From Gordonia tangerina (GTDB lineage: Bacteria; Actinomycetota; Actinomycetes; Mycobacteriales; Mycobacteriaceae), in NCBI RefSeq assembly GCF_021556435.1, contig NZ_JAKGCU010000007.1, positions 1-64,000 of the forward strand: 64,000 bases of DNA, written 5' to 3'. Within the stretch, counting starts at the first letter, position 1. Each line of letters opens with the position of its first letter. The position numbers and the translations under genes were made by a program. The notes beneath the pieces are model-generated. The model worked only from the letters and a program-made list of their open reading frames with translations, had not been told where the DNA came from and made no database searches. This document shows, piece after piece, positions 48,468 through 56,596 of the stretch.

Positions 48468-48562
48468 GCCGATCGATCTCGATACGCCACTCACTACGTT
48501 CGCGGCTACTCGATCCACGGAGTAGTCCGAGGCGCTAGCCGACGGCGTATCGAGATCACGCA
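48468..48562. repeat. Complete copy of the dispersed repeat before tetR
   Basis: GATCGATCTCGATACGCCAC begins near 48471. It continues with CTACGTTCGCGGCTACTCGA and CGGAGTAGTCCGAGGCGCTA, and ends GGCGTATCGAGATCACG near 48562. The two ends are inverted (GATCTCGATACGCC and GGCGTATCGAGATC), so the whole element of about 90 bp can fold back. Confidence 0.82.
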
Positions 48563-48608
48563 ACCCTCATCGCCAACGGCCTCCGGCGACTGCGGCCGGA
48601 ACTCGGCC

Positions 48609-49301
48609 CTACCCCTCGGCTTGTAGCCGGAGCCCCTCCAGCAACAGCTCCAGTCCGGCTCGGAACTGATCGATGTCGCGGTGACCGTCGAACTCGTCGA
48701 CGATGTAGTGCATGAACGGGAAGCGCTCCGGGTCGAGTGCGCGCCAATTGTCGGCGACGCCGTGTAGATAGGTCTCCGCGGCGACCGTGCCGTCGAGGAC
48801 CTCCTGCGGTGGGTCCTGTCCGAGGTCGGCGGCCACGCCGATGACATAACCGAGAATCGCCGATACCGCGTGAAAACACTCCCGGGGCGGAAGGCCCAAT
48901 CGCATCACCTGTTCGCCGATGCGTTCGTAGAGCAGTAGCGCGTTGGACTGAATGGTCGTGTTGCGCATGAAGTATGCGGCCAGCCAGGGCCGCTTCTCGA
49001 TAGCCGTGAAGACGGCCACCGCGATACCCCGGGTGTTGTCGATCGGGTCCCCGTCGGCGGCGAGATCCTCGGTGTCCGACAGCATTCCGGCAACCACATG
49101 GTCAGTCGCGCGGTCGAGCAATTCGTCCTTGTTGGACACATACCAGTAAATGCTGCCGACCCCGCCGCCCAGACGCGCGGCCAGCGCTCGGAAGGTGAGG
49201 GCCGGTTCGCCGGCCTCGTCGAGCAGTGCCACCGCCGTCTCGACGACGGCCTCGAGTGAATGCGTGACGCGACGCCGGGTCCCACGCGCTCCAGGTGCCA
49301 T
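48609..49301 (-). CDS. TetR family repressor (TetR C-terminal type)
   Basis: 230 residues from ATG 49301. The N-terminal helix-turn-helix is LTFRALAARLGGGVGSIYWY VSNK (residues about 35-58); the C-terminal region (ATDHVVAGMLSD ... FMHYIVDEF) resembles the tetracycline-repressor C-terminal family that binds small ligands. It is divergent from an MFS exporter across a 110-bp region with three GAAC-N3-GTTC palindromes. By analogy with TetR-TetA it should repress both itself and the exporter until a drug binds. Ligand unknown. Confidence 0.88.
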   Translation of the reverse strand: MAPGARGTRRRVTHSLEAVVETAVALLDEAGEPALTFRALAARLGGGVGSIYWYVSNKDELLDRATDHVVAGMLSDTEDLAADGDPIDNTRGIAVAVFTAIEKRPWLAAYFMRNTTIQSNALLLYERIGEQVMRLGLPPRECFHAVSAILGYVIGVAADLGQDPPQEVLDGTVAAETYLHGVADNWRALDPERFPFMHYIVDEFDGHRDIDQFRAGLELLLEGLRLQAEG

Positions 49302-49333
49302 TCGTCTATCCCATCACATTGCCTCTCGCTGTC

Positions 49334-49392
49334 TTGTCACGGATCGAACGCCGTTCTAGTATCGAACTATGTTCGAGAACCGAACAACGTTC
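49334..49392. promoter_or_regulatory. Overlapping divergent promoters with three evenly spaced operators
   Basis: GAAC-N3-GTTC palindromes are centred at 49351, 49369 and 49387, exactly 18 bp apart; the second extends to TCGAACTATGTTCGA and the third to CGAACAACGTTCG. For the MFS gene, TTGTCA (49334-49339) and TAGTAT (49357-49362) are 17 bp apart, with the first operator between them. For tetR on the minus strand, TTGTTC (49387-49382) and GATACT (49364-49359) are also 17 bp apart. Confidence 0.8.
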
Positions 49393-49411
49393 GACGAAAG
49401 GAGGTGCTGCG

Positions 49412-50875
49412 ATGACCGCCGCTACCCAAACTTCCCCGACCCGCACCTATGGGTCACTGAGCGCCGCGTGGATTCCGCTCGCGGCGCTGTGCTTGGCCTT
49501 CTTCGTGGAGATGGTCGACAACACCCTGCTCACCATCGCCCTGCCGACGATCGGCCGTGATCTCGGCAGTGGAACCACTGCATTGCAGTGGGTGACCGCC
49601 GCCTATTCGCTGACGTTCGGCGGACTGTTGCTCACCGCGGGCTCCGCCGCCGATCGCCTCGGCCGACGACGCGTGCTGCTTGTCGGCCTATTCGCTTTCG
49701 GCCTGATCAGTCTCGGCGTCGTCCTCGTCCATTCCGCCGGTGAGCTGATCGCGCTGCGCGCTGCGCTCGGTGTTGCGGCGGCCGCGATGGCGCCGATCAC
49801 CAACTCGCTGGTATTCCGGCTCTTCGAGAGCGACAGACTGAGGATGCGTGCGATGACGCTGATGATCATCGTCGGCATGAGCGGCTTCATCCTCGGGCCG
49901 CTGCTGGGCGGCACCGCATTGGTCCACCTCAGCTGGGAGTGGCTGCTGGTGGTGAACGCGCCGATCGCACTGATCGCGTGGATCGGGGTGCGCCTCGGTG
50001 TGCCGGCCGATCGTCCCGAGGACCTCACCGACGACCGGCTCGACCTGCCCGGGGCCGTGTTGAGCATCGCCACCATCGGCCTCGCCTGCTACATGCTGAC
50101 CAGCGGCGTGGAACACGGATGGGCCTCGCTCATCACAATCGGGTGTGGGCTGGGCGCGGTGCTCGCCCTGGCAACCTTTGTCTGGCACGAGCGCCGCACG
50201 GCCCAACCGATGCTGGATCTCGGCGTGTTCACCTCGGGCACCGTGCGTGGCGCTGCCATCGCTCAGATCGGCACCTCGATCGCCATGGCCGGCGTGATGT
50301 TCGGTCTCATCCTGCACTTCCAGTACGCCTACGGGTGGAGCCCGATGAAGGCCGGCCTGGCGAACCTACCGATGATCATCACGATGATCGCTGCGACGCC
50401 GATCTCCGAGGGGTTGGCCAAGCGGTTCGGGCATCGGATCGCGTGTCTGGTCGGTGCGGTGCTGCTGGGCGGTTCACTGGCCGGTCTCGCCTGGGGCGTC
50501 GACCACGGGTACCTCGCGATCGCCGTCTTCATGGTGATGCTGACCATCGGGCTGCGCACGGTGATGACCATCTGTGCGGTGGCTCTGGTCGATGCGATGC
50601 CGGAGAACCGCACCTCGATCGGCGCCGCCCTCAACGACACTGCCCAGGAGGTGGGGACCAGCATCGGCACCGCAGTCGTCGGCACCTTGATCGCGGTGCT
50701 GGTGACGGCGACGTTGCCCGCAGGGGTGTGGAGCACCGATCTGGTGACATCGTTCTTCCACGGTGAGCGGATCACCTACGCGGTGCTGGCTGTGGTCGTC
50801 GGTCTGATCGCCGGATTCGGCGCGCTGACTCTCACCAATTCGCATGCCACCGAAGAGCCGCAACCGATTTCGTAG
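49412..50875 (+). CDS. MFS transporter, DHA2-type drug exporter
   Basis: 487 residues with about 14 membrane helices, the DHA2 (EmrB/QacA) layout driven by proton antiport. Motifs: FVEMVDNTLLTIALPTIGRD near residue 30, the MFS loop GSAADRLGRRRVLLVGLF near 70, and a motif C-like GILGPLLGG version (SGFILGPLLGGTALVHLSWE) near 155. ATG 49412 has AAAGGAGGTG, a near-perfect ribosome binding site. It is controlled by the divergent TetR protein through the operators at 49346-49392. A likely multidrug or antiseptic exporter; the substrate is not predictable. Confidence 0.9.
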   Translation: MTAATQTSPTRTYGSLSAAWIPLAALCLAFFVEMVDNTLLTIALPTIGRDLGSGTTALQWVTAAYSLTFGGLLLTAGSAADRLGRRRVLLVGLFAFGLISLGVVLVHSAGELIALRAALGVAAAAMAPITNSLVFRLFESDRLRMRAMTLMIIVGMSGFILGPLLGGTALVHLSWEWLLVVNAPIALIAWIGVRLGVPADRPEDLTDDRLDLPGAVLSIATIGLACYMLTSGVEHGWASLITIGCGLGAVLALATFVWHERRTAQPMLDLGVFTSGTVRGAAIAQIGTSIAMAGVMFGLILHFQYAYGWSPMKAGLANLPMIITMIAATPISEGLAKRFGHRIACLVGAVLLGGSLAGLAWGVDHGYLAIAVFMVMLTIGLRTVMTICAVALVDAMPENRTSIGAALNDTAQEVGTSIGTAVVGTLIAVLVTATLPAGVWSTDLVTSFFHGERITYAVLAVVVGLIAGFGALTLTNSHATEEPQPIS

Positions 50876-50909
50876 TATGAAGCGGCTCGACGTGCCGCTT
50901 CATACTACG
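50871..50909. terminator. 16-bp hairpin terminator between convergent genes
   Basis: CGTAGTATGAAGCGGC (50871-50886) pairs perfectly with GCCGCTTCATACTACG (50894-50909) around TCGACGT. The MFS stop codon lies inside the stem. It serves the MFS gene and possibly the convergent gene ending at 50931. Confidence 0.8.
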
Positions 50910-50930
50910 AATCCACAGAACAGGGCAGGC

Positions 50931-51821
50931 TCAGCGGTCGATCGAGAACCGCACCGCCGCCCGAACCTGCGCCGCGATCGCCGACCCGGCACCCAGCGGC
51001 CAACGACTCATGATGTATTCGGCAGCCTCGTCGATGGTGAGTTGGCGAGTGGAATTGCCGCTGCGCACCCAGAACTCGGGATCGGCCTTCTTGCCGGGCC
51101 GCAGATACACCGGTCTCGTCGACGGCGAGCAGATGATCCGGCACACCGGTCGTTGACCGTCGTCGGCTGCAACGTCCTCGATCGTGACCCCGATGGCCGC
51201 GGCCGCGTTCTGCCCGAACGACGTCGAGAACAGGTCTCGCAGCCACAACTCGAAGCGGTCGGCGTCGGGCACCTTCATCGTCGCGTAGTCGCGGTCGAGG
51301 CCCAGTGGCCGGCCGTCGTCGTCGACACCGATCAGCAACGTGCCCCCGCCGGAGTTGAGGAAGCCGGACACCGTCTTGACGATCACATGCTCCATGCGGG
51401 CGTCCTTCTCGCCGGTGTGCATGCTGACCCGCGCGGTCGATTTGAACTCCAGCCGATCGGACTCGCCTGCGGCCATCAGTTCGGTCAGAGTGGCGCGCGG
51501 CGGATGAACCCGTGCGATCACCGCGGTGTAGGTGAACACGGCGGCGATGGACCCCACCAGCCCGAGGATCACGGTCAGCCCGCTCCACAGCTTCAGGTTC
51601 GAGTCCAGCGCGCCGGCGATCAACAGTCCGATGGCGGTACCGACGATCGACAAGACGATGGAGGTCGTCACGTTCATCTTCGCCCGATCGCGAAGGGTCC
51701 AGCGGGCCACGCCGCCGAACGCCCAGGCGATGATCAGTACCACGACCAGCGCTATCGCTGTTGCCCACACCGGCACGGCAAATTCAATCGGGCCGACGGC
51801 CGCCAGATTCACTGCATGCAC
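50931..51821 (-). CDS. Membrane-anchored Schlafen/AlbA_2 domain protein
   Basis: 296 residues if started at GTG 51821 (another in-frame GTG is at 51812); no in-frame ATG follows the upstream gene. Three hydrophobic helices in the first 105 residues (AIALVVVLIIAWAF, SIVLSIVGTAIGLLIAG, LTVILGLVGSIAAVFTYTAV) are followed by an AlbA_2-like domain (ESDRLEFKSTARVSMHTGEK near 120, VSGFLNSGGGTLLIGVDDDG near 150, VYLRPGKKADPEFWVRSGNS near 245). The LEFK and NSGGGTLLIGV motifs are characteristic. Some such proteins act as regulators or nucleases; this one is unassigned. It lies 26 bp after the amidohydrolase stop. Confidence 0.78.
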   Translation of the reverse strand: MHAVNLAAVGPIEFAVPVWATAIALVVVLIIAWAFGGVARWTLRDRAKMNVTTSIVLSIVGTAIGLLIAGALDSNLKLWSGLTVILGLVGSIAAVFTYTAVIARVHPPRATLTELMAAGESDRLEFKSTARVSMHTGEKDARMEHVIVKTVSGFLNSGGGTLLIGVDDDGRPLGLDRDYATMKVPDADRFELWLRDLFSTSFGQNAAAAIGVTIEDVAADDGQRPVCRIICSPSTRPVYLRPGKKADPEFWVRSGNSTRQLTIDEAAEYIMSRWPLGAGSAIAAQVRAAVRFSIDR

Positions 51822-51847
51822 AGCAGACAGTATGGCGAAGGGGTCGG

Positions 51848-52990
51848 TCAGCGGGCTGATGCGGTCAATCGCACATCGCCAGTGAGCCCGTACACCCGCC
51901 GCGCATTCCCGGACCCGATCAGTTCGGCCACCCGTAGCGCGTCGTCGAGTGCCCACGCGTCGGAGTCGACGAATCGTTGCAGAACTTTCGCCAGGCCATG
52001 CCGCCACAGCTGCGCGCCCAGGTAGTGGAGTTCGGCCGGACCGTACGCATCCGACGAGTAGAGCACCTTGCGGAAGGGTGCCAACTCGAGCGAACGTGCG
52101 ATCAGTTCGGGTGCGCGGGCGCCGAGATGGTTCACCGCGAGCCCGACGTCGACGTAGACGTTGCTGAACGCCTGGGCCAGATATCCGGCTTCGCGTTCGA
52201 ACGGATAGCAGTGCAGCAGCATGACCGGCGTGGTGCCGCTGGTGCGCAGAAAGTCGAGAAGCAGTAGGGGATTGGTGCGGTGCAGGTCGGCATCGCGATC
52301 ACCGAGTCCCACGTGCAACTGCAGTGGCTTGCCCAGCCGTAGCCCGCGATGCAGTCCGAAACGCAGCAGCGTGCGATCGGTGAGTCGGGTGCCGCCGACC
52401 TCGCGCCAGCGTCGGGCGGCGTCCTCGACCTGCGCCGGCGCCGGGTCGGTGAGATCCCCGTCGAACCCGCCGCGATAGGCGATGATCGACTTGGTGCCCA
52501 CCGCATCTCGGGCTCGTTCGGCGAGGATCTCGTCGAAGGCATCCGCGTAACTGCCGCCGCGCGTGACCGCATCCTCGGCGATCGATTCGAGCCGGAGCAC
52601 CTCGTGCGCGGCAGACCCCGACCACCGGGCCAGCAGGTCGACATCTGCCACGCCCGGCAGCCCGGTGTCGACGACCCAGTCGGACACACCGGCGGCACGC
52701 AAGAACCGATGTGCGACGTCGAACTCCGCCGACTCTGCGCGCCGAGCCCAGTAGACGTCCGCCGGTGCGTGCACCGGCAACCCGAGAATCGGCGCACACC
52801 AGCGGCGCAGCGCGAACCCGATCTGCGTATCGAAGGGCGCATCGTCGGCGGACAACGGCTCGGTGTTCGCCTCATTCAAGGCATTCTCGAAGCGGGTGCG
52901 GTCGACGCTGTCGATCCAGCAGCCGTGCACATGGTGATCGATGAGCGGCATCGTCGCGACGTGTTCGGCGATCGGCCCAGGCGGCACCAT
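51848..52990 (-). CDS. Amidohydrolase family protein (FluG N-terminal-like)
   Basis: 380 residues. The metal-dependent hydrolase fold starts with LIDHHVHG (the two metal-binding histidines, near residue 17); LQLHVGLGDRD near 225, VMLLHCYPFEREAGYLA near 257 and VLYSSDAYGPAELHYLG near 318 supply further ligands (His, His, Asp). The downstream-encoded partner order (glutamine-synthetase-like gene 4 bp upstream) matches the two halves of fungal FluG and similar bacterial pairs. The substrate may be a gamma-glutamylated amine or an amide; this is inference. Confidence 0.85.
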   Translation of the reverse strand: MVPPGPIAEHVATMPLIDHHVHGCWIDSVDRTRFENALNEANTEPLSADDAPFDTQIGFALRRWCAPILGLPVHAPADVYWARRAESAEFDVAHRFLRAAGVSDWVVDTGLPGVADVDLLARWSGSAAHEVLRLESIAEDAVTRGGSYADAFDEILAERARDAVGTKSIIAYRGGFDGDLTDPAPAQVEDAARRWREVGGTRLTDRTLLRFGLHRGLRLGKPLQLHVGLGDRDADLHRTNPLLLLDFLRTSGTTPVMLLHCYPFEREAGYLAQAFSNVYVDVGLAVNHLGARAPELIARSLELAPFRKVLYSSDAYGPAELHYLGAQLWRHGLAKVLQRFVDSDAWALDDALRVAELIGSGNARRVYGLTGDVRLTASAR

Positions 52991-52994
52991 CAGG

Positions 52995-54332
52995 TCACAC
53001 GCTCCAGGCGAGGCGGAACCGCTCGGTCAGAGTGTCGGCCGTGTGGTCGGGGAAGTTGTCCACCTCATAGCGGCGCACGGCAACCAGGGCATCGACCGCC
53101 GGGTCGCCGAGGATCGCCCGCACCGTTGTCGAAGCATCCAAGGTGTCGACGATCGCGCGTTGATCCGCTGACAGCGGTGCGATGTCGGCTTCGGCGCGCT
53201 GCTGGTCGGTCAGCGTTGCCGGGTCCACGGTGACCTCCGGTGGCAACGGCATCTCCAGTGCGATGCCGAGAGCCGCCGCACCGAGGATCGCCGCGGTCGC
53301 GAAGTACACGTTGGCAGAGGGGTCGATGGCTTTGACCTCGACGTTCGCGCCGCGCGGGGTGGCCGGACCGGAACGGATGAGGCGGACCGCAGCTTCGCGG
53401 TTCTCCACGCCCCAGCACGCGAACGCGCCGGCCCATTGTCCGGGCAGCATCCGCAGCCCCGAGACGACCGAGCCGCTCAATACGCCCTGCAAGTCGACCA
53501 TTGCGTCGACGAGCCCGGCGATCGCGTTCGCGCCCAGCGCCCTCAGCCCGGTTGGCCCGGGCCCGCCGGAGAACAGCGGTTGATCGTCCTGCATCAGCGA
53601 GATGTGTTGATGTGCTCCGCATCCGGCGCCGTCGGCAAACGGCTTGGGTGAGAAGCTGACGCGCAATCCGTGCCGTCGGGCGACGCGACCGAGAACGATC
53701 CGCGCCAACACCACCTGATCGGCGGCGGCAACCGGGTCGCGGGGTTCGATGGACAGTTCGAACTGCGAGCGGCCGTACTCGGGATGAAATTGCTCGACGC
53801 CGAGGCCCGCCGCATGACAGTCCGCCAACACCTCACGGACGAACTGTTCGTGTTCCAGGACACCGGCCGCGCCGTACTGGGCCCACAGGTGTGCCGGCAG
53901 TTGCTGTCCGTCCGGGCCGGTCAGCATGAACTCGAGTTCATGCCCCACCATCGCGCGCAGACCGGTGCGGCCCAGGCTGTCGACGACCCGGCGCAATGTT
54001 CCGCGCGCACACTGCGGCACCGGAGCGCCAGCTTGGTCGAAGAACTCGCCGGGCGCCCATACCAGGGTCGCATCGAGAGTGTGCATCGCTTCGAGGTCGA
54101 CACGGATGCGCTGATCGCCGACGACGCCGATGGCATCGGTGAACGCGATACCGACCTGATCGGCGGCGAACGCGTGCCAGGTCGGACTGGCACCGAGCCC
54201 GGGGGAGGCAAACGCCGGCACGCGGACCTGTGGCACGGTTTTGGCGAGGATCAGACCTGCGGGGTTGACGATCGTGCCGAGGAGAACGGTCGGATCGGTA
54301 CCCTTTGTGCCGTCCGGTGCGCCCGATTGCAT
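52995..54332 (-). CDS. Glutamine synthetase family protein (gamma-glutamyl-amine ligase-like)
   Basis: 445 residues from ATG 54332, with GAGAGG upstream. The catalytic fold is visible: GHELEFMLTG near residue 130, EQFHPEYGRSQFELSIEP near 195, GCGAHQHISLM near 250 (nucleotide/ammonium region), and VEVKAIDPSANVYFATAAIL near 345. It is shorter in the N-terminal domain than housekeeping GlnA and lacks an obvious adenylylation-site loop. Proteins of this GlnA3/GlnA4/FluG-like group often ligate glutamate to amines or polyamines. An amine-degradation role fits its neighbours, an amidohydrolase and a flavin amine oxygenase. Confidence 0.85.
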   Translation of the reverse strand: MQSGAPDGTKGTDPTVLLGTIVNPAGLILAKTVPQVRVPAFASPGLGASPTWHAFAADQVGIAFTDAIGVVGDQRIRVDLEAMHTLDATLVWAPGEFFDQAGAPVPQCARGTLRRVVDSLGRTGLRAMVGHELEFMLTGPDGQQLPAHLWAQYGAAGVLEHEQFVREVLADCHAAGLGVEQFHPEYGRSQFELSIEPRDPVAAADQVVLARIVLGRVARRHGLRVSFSPKPFADGAGCGAHQHISLMQDDQPLFSGGPGPTGLRALGANAIAGLVDAMVDLQGVLSGSVVSGLRMLPGQWAGAFACWGVENREAAVRLIRSGPATPRGANVEVKAIDPSANVYFATAAILGAAALGIALEMPLPPEVTVDPATLTDQQRAEADIAPLSADQRAIVDTLDASTTVRAILGDPAVDALVAVRRYEVDNFPDHTADTLTERFRLAWSV

Positions 54333-54396
54333 ACCTCTCAGTGTCGTGCCCGCGCGCGTCCGCCGCATCCGAATCGGCGGACGCGCGTGCCGGCGG

Positions 54397-54771
54397 TCAA
54401 CTCTCGTAGCGATACGGCAGGTACTGTACGTTCCAGTGGTTTCCGTCCGGGTCGTCGAAGTAGACGAAGTGTCCCCACGGCTGCACATCGACTTCGCTGG
54501 CGTCGACCCCTGCGTCCAGGAGTTGGGTACGTGCCGCGTTGATATCGGACACGCACAGCATCAACTGGCCCACGTTGGGTCCGGGGTCTTCGACGATGCC
54601 CTTGCCGAAGGCGATGGAACAGGCGGATCCGGGCGGGGTCATCTGCACGAATCGGATGTCGTCGCTGGGCGACTGGTCGTGGTCGGGATGGAATCCGATC
54701 CGGGTGTAGAAGTCCTTGGCGCGGTCGACGTCGGTGACGGGGAGAAACGCGACTTCGAGTGTCCAGTCCAT
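54397..54771 (-). CDS. VOC family (glyoxalase/bleomycin-resistance-like) protein
   Basis: 124 residues, a complete single VOC domain: VAFLPVTDVDRAKDFYTRIG at the start and PWGHFVYFDDPDGNHWNVQY near residue 98, with a typical metal-binding region (DPDGN). It is the first gene of a possible VOC-GS-amidohydrolase-AlbA run (64 bp before the GS start) and divergent from the monooxygenase. The precise reaction is unknown. Confidence 0.87.
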   Translation of the reverse strand: MDWTLEVAFLPVTDVDRAKDFYTRIGFHPDHDQSPSDDIRFVQMTPPGSACSIAFGKGIVEDPGPNVGQLMLCVSDINAARTQLLDAGVDASEVDVQPWGHFVYFDDPDGNHWNVQYLPYRYES

Positions 54772-54920
54772 GACGATGCCTCTCGTGTGTGGTCAGTGAA
54801 TGTGGGTGAGTTCAGTGTGACCGGCATCGAGGACATATTCGGTCCTCGATGCGCGAGCCGAGAAGATTCCCCTTCGGCGCGTCTTTTCGGCGGTGTCCGA
54901 CGCATGCCGCGCCCACGCAA

Positions 54921-54935
54921 TATCCTTGAGCGTTG
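54921..54935 (+). promoter_or_regulatory. Candidate leaderless promoter of the davB-like gene
   Basis: TATCCT at 54921-54926 ends 8 bp before GTG 54935. With a normal -10 to start distance, transcription would begin at or next to the GTG, making a leaderless mRNA. No convincing Shine-Dalgarno sequence precedes this GTG. Confidence 0.4.
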
Positions 54936-56596
54936 TGCACCCCGATCGGCCGGTGACCATCTACGGTCCGGACTTCCCGTTCGCCTACGACGACTGGATC
55001 ACGCATCCGGCCGGGATCGGGTCGGTGCCCGCCGACGCGCTCGGCTCGGAGGTCGCCGTGATCGGCGCCGGGATGGCGGGGATGGTGGCCGCCTACGAGC
55101 TGATGAAGATCGGCCTGCGCCCGGTGGTCTACGAACCCGAACGCATCGGTGGTCGCCTGCGCAGCGAGCACTTCGTGCCCGGTGAGCCGGAAGTCGCCGA
55201 ACTCGGCGGCATGAGGTTCCCGATCTCGTCGTCGACGTTCTTCCACTACGTCGACACCTTCGGTCTGCGGTCGCGGCCGTTCCCGAATCCGTTGACGCCG
55301 GCGGCCGGTTCGACGGTCATCGACCTGGGCGGCGAGACGCTCTATGCCCGCACCCTCGCCGATCTTCCGCCCATCTACACCGAGATCGAAAAGGCCTGGG
55401 ACAGCGCACTCGAACGCGTTGCCGGGTTCTCAGCGCTGCAGGATGCCATCCGCAACCGCGACACCGGTCGGCTCAAGGACCTGTGGAACCGGTTGGTGGT
55501 GGATTGGGATGATCGCAGCTTCTACGACTTTCTGGCCACCTCCGACGAATTCGGGTCGCTGACCTTCCGGCATCGCGAGCTGTTCGGACAGGTCGGATTC
55601 GGCACCGGCGGATGGGATTCCGACTTCGCCAATTCGATGCTGGAGATCCTGCGCGTGGTGGTCACCAACTGTGACACCGAGCAGCACCTGATCGTCGGCG
55701 GGGTCGAGCAGGTGCCCCGGCGGCTCTGGTCGGACAGTCCGGCCCGCATCCGGTACTGGCCGGTCGGGACGAGTCTGTCGTCGCTGCACAGCGGAGTGCC
55801 GCGGGCAGGTGCGTCCGCGATCCGCCGTGTCGCGCCGGGCCGGATCGAGGTCGTCGACCGCTGGGGCGACGCCCGTGAGTTCCCGGCCGTCGTGGCGACC
55901 TGTCAGGCGTGGTTGCTGTCCACCGAGATCGACTGCGATGAAAGCCTGTTCAGCCAGGACCTGTGGATGGCCCTGGATCGGACGCGCTACATGCAGTCGT
56001 CGAAGACCTTCGTGATGGTGGACCGACCGTTCTGGACCGAACGCGACCCGGCGACCGGCCGCGATGTGCTGAGCATGACGCTGACCGACCGGTTGACCCG
56101 GGGTACCTACCTGTTCGACAACGGCCCCGACCGTCCTGGGGTGATCTGCCTGAGCTATAGCTGGATGAGCGATGCACTCAAAGTGCTGCCACATCCGGTG
56201 GAGAAGCGGGTGTCGTTGATGCTCGATGCCCTGCGCAAGATCTACCCCGACGTGGACATCGCCGAGCACATCGTCGGGCGACCGATCACCGTGTCCTGGG
56301 AGGACGAACCGCATTTCCTGGGCGCTTTCAAGGGAGCATTGCCCGGGCATTACCGCTACAACACCCGCATGTACGGACACTTCTACGGCCAGGAACGCCT
56401 GCCCGAGGCCGAGCGTGGCATCTTCATCGCCGGCGACGACGTCTCGTTCATGCCGGCCTGGGTCGAGGGGGCGGTGCAGACCGCGCTCAACGCGGTCTGG
56501 GGCGTGCTGAATCATTTCGGTGGCCGCAGCCATCCCGACAATCCCGGCCCGGGCGACCGCTACGCCGAACTCGGGCCGATCGACATCGGCGGGTGA
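54935..56596 (+). CDS. Flavin monooxygenase/amine oxidase family protein, L-lysine 2-monooxygenase-like
   Basis: 553 residues from GTG 54935; GTG 54893 gives 567. FAD-binding motif VAVIGAGMAGMVAAYELMKI near residue 38, then VYEPERIGGRLRSEH and ELGGMRFPISSSTFFHYVDT, and a C-terminal GIFIAGDDVSFMPAWVEGAV closing the FAD site. This pattern and length match the amino-acid 2-monooxygenases (lysine DavB, tryptophan IaaM, phenylalanine), which decarboxylate an amino acid to its amide. The overlapping next gene is a carbon-nitrogen hydrolase of DavA size, which argues for lysine: lysine to 5-aminovaleramide to 5-aminovalerate. Specificity is inferred; tryptophan or arginine remain possible. Confidence 0.8.
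   Translation: MHPDRPVTIYGPDFPFAYDDWITHPAGIGSVPADALGSEVAVIGAGMAGMVAAYELMKIGLRPVVYEPERIGGRLRSEHFVPGEPEVAELGGMRFPISSSTFFHYVDTFGLRSRPFPNPLTPAAGSTVIDLGGETLYARTLADLPPIYTEIEKAWDSALERVAGFSALQDAIRNRDTGRLKDLWNRLVVDWDDRSFYDFLATSDEFGSLTFRHRELFGQVGFGTGGWDSDFANSMLEILRVVVTNCDTEQHLIVGGVEQVPRRLWSDSPARIRYWPVGTSLSSLHSGVPRAGASAIRRVAPGRIEVVDRWGDAREFPAVVATCQAWLLSTEIDCDESLFSQDLWMALDRTRYMQSSKTFVMVDRPFWTERDPATGRDVLSMTLTDRLTRGTYLFDNGPDRPGVICLSYSWMSDALKVLPHPVEKRVSLMLDALRKIYPDVDIAEHIVGRPITVSWEDEPHFLGAFKGALPGHYRYNTRMYGHFYGQERLPEAERGIFIAGDDVSFMPAWVEGAVQTALNAVWGVLNHFGGRSHPDNPGPGDRYAELGPIDIGG

Noticed and set aside
48171-48608. Insertion sequence remnant after rpoC
   Set aside because: No transposase fragment in any frame and no clear target duplication; best described as dispersed non-coding repeats.
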